A DNA stretch of 64,000 bases from Inquilinus sp052113205 (GTDB lineage Bacteria; Pseudomonadota; Alphaproteobacteria; DSM-16000; Inquilinaceae): positions 113,026 to 177,025 of the forward strand of contig NZ_JBFRCU010000002.1 of assembly GCF_052113205.1 (NCBI RefSeq), read 5' to 3'. Shown piece by piece: positions 61,497-64,000 of the stretch; the first letter of the stretch is position 1; every line of letters starts with the position of its first letter. A program made the translations under genes and the position numbers. The notes under the pieces are model-generated. The model was given only the letters and a program-made list of their open reading frames with translations, did not search any database and was not told the DNA's origin.

Positions 61497-62321
61497 ATGA
61501 GCACGATCAGGACGAAGGACGGCACCGAGATCTTCTACAAGGACTGGGGTACCGGCCAGCCGGTGGTGTTCCATCACGGATGGCCTCTCAGCAGCGACGA
61601 CTGGGACGCGCAGATGCTGTTCTTCGTCGAGAAGGGCTATCGCGTCGTCGCTCATGACCGGCGCGGCCATGGCCGGTCGAGCCAGACGGCGACCGGGAAC
61701 GACATGGACACCTATGCCGCCGATGTCGCCGAGCTCGCGGCGGCGCTCGACCTGCGCGATGCGGTCCATATCGGCCATTCCACCGGCGGCGGCGAGGTCG
61801 CCCGCTATGTCGCCCGGTACGGCAGGGGCCGAGTCGCCAAGGCGGTGCTGGTCAGCGCCGTGCCGCCGGTGATGCTGAAGTCGGAGAAGAACCCCGGCGG
61901 CCTGCCGCTCGAGGTGTTCGACGGCTTCCGCGCGGCGCTCGCGGCCAACCGGGCGCAGTTCTACCGCGACGTGCCGGAGGGCCCGTTCTACGGCTTCAAC
62001 CGGCCGGGCGCGAAGGTCTCCCAGGGCGTCATCGGCAATTGGTGGCGCCAGGGCATGATCGGCGGCGCCAAGGCCCAGTACGACTGCATCAAGGCGTTCT
62101 CGGAGACCGACTTCACCGAGGATCTGAAGGCGATCGACGTGCCGGTGCTGGTGCTGCATGGCGACGACGACCAGATCGTGCCGTTCGCAGACTCGGCGCC
62201 GCTCTCGGTCAAGCTGCTGAAGCAGGGCACGCTGAAGGTCTACAAGGGCTTCCCGCACGGCATGCTGACCACCCATGCCGACGTGTTGAACCCGGACCTG
62301 CTGGCCTTCATCAAGGGCTGA
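61497..62321 (+). CDS. Non-haem chloroperoxidase-like alpha/beta hydrolase
   Basis: A 274-residue protein with AGGAG before the ATG. It has the cofactor-free haloperoxidase/esterase triad: Ser in IGHSTGGGEVARYV, Asp in LHGDDDQIVPF and His in GFPHGMLTTH. FYKDWGTGQPVVFHHGWPLS is the characteristic N-terminal region. Such enzymes are mainly esterases that can perhydrolyse in vitro. It is followed by a terminator. Confidence 0.93.
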   Translation: MSTIRTKDGTEIFYKDWGTGQPVVFHHGWPLSSDDWDAQMLFFVEKGYRVVAHDRRGHGRSSQTATGNDMDTYAADVAELAAALDLRDAVHIGHSTGGGEVARYVARYGRGRVAKAVLVSAVPPVMLKSEKNPGGLPLEVFDGFRAALAANRAQFYRDVPEGPFYGFNRPGAKVSQGVIGNWWRQGMIGGAKAQYDCIKAFSETDFTEDLKAIDVPVLVLHGDDDQIVPFADSAPLSVKLLKQGTLKVYKGFPHGMLTTHADVLNPDLLAFIKG

Positions 62322-62376
62322 GCCGGGAGAAGCGGGATCGGGAGGGCGGAGCTTTTCCACCCTCCCGAGGCTCAGC
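62317..62376. terminator. Nested inverted repeats between convergent genes
   Basis: An inner 9-bp perfect stem TCGGGAGGG (62338-62346) / CCCTCCCGA (62360-62368) with a 13-base loop sits inside an outer GCTGAGCC (62317-62324) / GGCTCAGC (62369-62376). It begins at the stop of the hydrolase gene and can end transcription from both sides. Confidence 0.7.
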
Positions 62377-62379
62377 GCC

Positions 62380-62967
62380 TCAGCGGGGCAGCAGGTTGGT
62401 CCGCACGAGATCGACCACCTGGTCGCCGCGGCCGCTCATGACCGCGCACAGCAGCCACAGGCTGAACCCCTTGATCTGCTCCGGCTCGATGGTCGGGGGC
62501 ATCGACAGCTCCTGCCTGGCGGTGACGACGTCGAGCAGCGCCGGCCCGTCATAAGCGAGCACCTCCTCGACCGCGGCCGGAAGCTCGCCGGGATCCTCGA
62601 CCCGCACCGCATGGGTGCCCATGGCGCGCGCCATCGCGGCGAAGTCGGGATTGTGCAGGTCGGTCCCGAACTCGACGAAGCCTGCCGCCTTCATCTCCAG
62701 CGCGACGAATCCCAGGACGCCGTTGTTGAAGATCACGACCTTCACCGGCAGCTTCGCCTGCGTGAGCGTGATCAGGTCGCCCATCAGCATGGTGAAGCCG
62801 CCGTCGCCCGACAGCGAGACGACCTGCCGACCGCGCTGGGCCGCCTGGATGCCAATGGCGTGCGGCAGGGCATTCGCCATCGAGCCGTGCAGCAGGGAGC
62901 CCACCATCCGGCGCTTGCCGTTCATCCGGAGACAGCGGGCCGCCCAGATCGTCGGCGTCCCGACATC
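62380..62967 (-). pseudogene. poxB: C-terminal fragment of thiamine-pyrophosphate enzyme (pyruvate dehydrogenase/oxidase PoxB type)
   Basis: The minus-strand frame from 62967 reads DVGTPTIWAARCLRMNGKRR, then MVGSLLHGSMANALPHAIG, GDGGFTMLM (TPP motif with NN later, KVVIFNNGVLGF), and ends KGFSLWLLCAVMSGRGDQVV. This is the last 195 or so residues of a PoxB-type enzyme. Upstream of 62967 the sequence changes abruptly into an IS66 element read on the other strand, so two thirds of the gene, including promoter and N-terminal domains, is missing. Confidence 0.85.
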
Positions 62968-63156
62968 GAGCCGGCGGGGCCGACGGCGCTGCGGCTGATG
63001 CCGGTGACGGTGAGGCCAGATCCGCCGGTCGAGCGGGCGCCGGCGCGGGCCGACGGCCCGATCGAGATCGAGTTCGGCCATTATCGCCTTCGGGTCGGCA
63101 GCGGGGGCGAGGCGGCGACGCTGCGGCTGGTGCTGGACGAGTTGGAGCGGCGATGA
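62968..63156 (+). pseudogene. tnpA: IS66 accessory protein TnpA, C-terminal fragment
   Basis: The frame reads PTALRLMPVTVRPDPP ... IEIEFGHYRLRVGSGGEAAT and ends LRLVLDELERR, the conserved end of IS66 TnpA (IEIE...LRV...AATLR.VL..LE.R). The N-terminal helix-turn-helix is missing because the element is cut at 62967. It overlaps tnpB by 4 bp (ATGA). Confidence 0.8.
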
Positions 63157-63500
63157 TCCCGGTGCCGAGCGGTGTCAGGGTGTGGCTGGCGGTCGGCCGG
63201 ACCGATATGCGGCGCGGCATGAACGGGCTGGCGCTGCAGGTGCAGGAGGCGCTGGGCCGGGATCCGCATGCCGGCGACCTGTACGTGTTCCGGGGGGCTC
63301 GGGGCGACCTGGTCAAGATTCTCTGGCATGACGGTCTGGGGGATGTCGCTCTACGCCAAGCGGCTGGAGAAGGGTCGCTTCATCTGGCGTCGCCGGCCGA
63401 CGGCGTGGTCGGCATTTCGGCATCGCAGCTGGCCTATATGCTGGACAGGATCGATTGGCGGAACCCGCGCCACACCTTCCGGCCAGAGCGCGCGGGATAG
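63153..63500 (+). pseudogene. tnpB: IS66 accessory protein TnpB with two compensating frameshifts
   Basis: A 115-residue frame opening MIPVPSGVRVWLAVGRTDMR, closely matching IS66 TnpB, and ending YMLDRIDWRNPRHTFRPERA. Between about 63331 and 63393 the frame reads GDVALRQAAGEGSLHLA, but the next frame reads GMSLYAKRLEKGRFIW as in intact TnpB. So one extra G near 63331 and one missing base near 63393 scramble about 20 residues. This is either real decay or sequence error. Confidence 0.8.
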
Positions 63501-63558
63501 GGGTCGGGGCCTGCATTTCAGGCGAGCCGGCGGCGCGGATTTCTGATTCCATCCTGAC

Positions 63559-64000
63559 ATGGACGCTGCTCCCGAGACCCTGCCGGACGATATCGACACG
63601 CTGAAGGCGGTGCTGGCGGTGGCCCGGGCCAAGGCCTCCGACGACGAGGCCCTGATCGCGCACCAGCAGTTGCAGATCGAGAAGCTGAGGCGCCAGCTCT
63701 ACGTCCGGCGCTCGGAGCGGACGGCGCGGCTGCTCGACCAGATGGAACTGACCTTCGAGGAGCTCGAGAGCACGGCCACCGAGGACGAGATCGCCGCCGC
63801 GGCTGCCGTCGCCAGGACCACAGCCGTGCTATGCCCGGGAGGGCGTGCCGCTCAGCCTGTCGCGACCCGGGCCGACCAGGTGGGCGCCTGCTGCGCGGTG
63901 CTGGCGCCGCTGATCCGGCGGACCGCGGCGCACGTCTTGGCGGGGCCGAGCGCCTGCACGGCTACGGGCCTTCAGGCAACGCCGGAGGGCGGTACACGAC
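63559..64000 (+). pseudogene. tnpC: IS66 transposase TnpC, internally deleted and frameshifted (runs off window)
   Basis: It starts MDAAPETLPDD and continues with QIEKLRRQLYVRRSERTARL and LDQMELTFEELESTATEDEI, the normal N-terminal region of IS66 TnpC. At about 63826-63830 it jumps, in another frame, to YAREGVPLSLS, which belongs much further along the protein; then RADQVGACCAVLAPLIRR is in the first frame again, followed by AERLHG in a third. The zinc-binding region and part of the catalytic domain are lost. Confidence 0.8.

Larger units (their letters stand above)
62968..64000 (+). mobile_element. Decayed IS66-family element, truncated at its left end
   Basis: The order tnpA fragment, tnpB and tnpC matches IS66. 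The left inverted repeat and most of tnpA are absent at the poxB boundary, tnpB has compensating indels, and tnpC has an internal deletion and frameshifts. The right end lies outside the window. Confidence 0.85.

Noticed and set aside
1..64000. CRISPR arrays, tRNA/rRNA genes, phage or integrase/attachment sites, known riboswitches
   Set aside because: I looked for regular repeats, tRNA-like ends and conserved aptamer cores and found none. The only mobile DNA is the decayed IS66 element.

Overview
This 64 kb window is GC-rich DNA from an alphaproteobacterium. The Rhodospirillales/Rhizobiales type of gene content (FixJ-type regulators, Tat-exported molybdenum hydroxylase, many alpha/beta hydrolases and SDRs, IS66 remnants, a GTCATTGCGAGG-type palindromic repeat) points there. 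The species cannot be fixed from sequence alone. There are no rRNA, tRNA or CRISPR elements. Four single ambiguous bases (4148, 8272, 37204, 38432) show this is a draft assembly.

Left third (1-25.6 kb): a biosynthetic locus for a beta-amino-acyl (probably lipo-)peptide. A 5,250-residue PKS/NRPS has the order KS-AT-ACP-aminotransferase-C-A-T-E-C-A-T-C-A-T. A second NRPS overlaps it and has the order C-A-T-E. The KS-AT-ACP-AMT block is the arrangement known from iturin/mycosubtilin synthetases. Here it lacks the fatty-acyl ligase loading domain, and the assembly line has no thioesterase. The adjacent genes on the same strand are an S12 (beta-lactamase-fold) serine hydrolase with a signal peptide and a glutamine-dependent asparagine synthetase. 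Convergent to them, and cut by the window edge, lies a SyrD/PvdE-type cyclic-peptide exporter, translationally coupled to an SPFH/band-7 membrane protein. The A-domain codes read Thr, unknown, Phe-like and aromatic-like. The last E domain has lost its catalytic glutamate motif.

25.6-31.3 kb: a small membrane-protein gene, an AT-rich gene-poor island, an SDR remnant, a three-gene isoquinoline-1-oxidoreductase-type molybdenum hydroxylase operon (2Fe-2S subunit, Mo subunit, dihaem cytochrome) and a FixJ-type regulator.

31.3-43.6 kb: a three-gene hydrolase operon with its own terminator, an HSL-type esterase homologue lacking the nucleophilic serine, a second FixJ-type regulator, a small exported protein, a sugar-type ABC importer (binding protein and two permeases, no ATPase) and a divergent winged-helix/NB-ARC-like/TPR regulator. 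A triple GTTAR motif phased every 10 bp precedes both the first regulator and the hydrolase operon.

43.6-51.6 kb: a catabolic island with two VOC genes and two SDR paralogues, an OprB-type porin, an enoyl-CoA hydratase homologue, an epoxide hydrolase, a RidA-like protein and another Asp-nucleophile hydrolase. Its transcription units are preceded by pairs of GATAC-N4-GTATC-like sites spaced exactly 17 bp apart, which looks like a common regulon.

51.8-62.3 kb: a second accessory catabolic region. It holds an esterase, a ring-cleaving-dioxygenase-like VOC protein divergent from a LysR regulator, and a tightly packed seven-gene operon (isochorismatase-like hydrolase, XapX protein, amidohydrolase, DoxX, exported VOC protein, alginate-export-type porin, DUF1275 protein) divergent from a chloroperoxidase-like hydrolase. 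The right edge (62.4-64 kb) is a 5'-truncated poxB fused to a decayed IS66 element.
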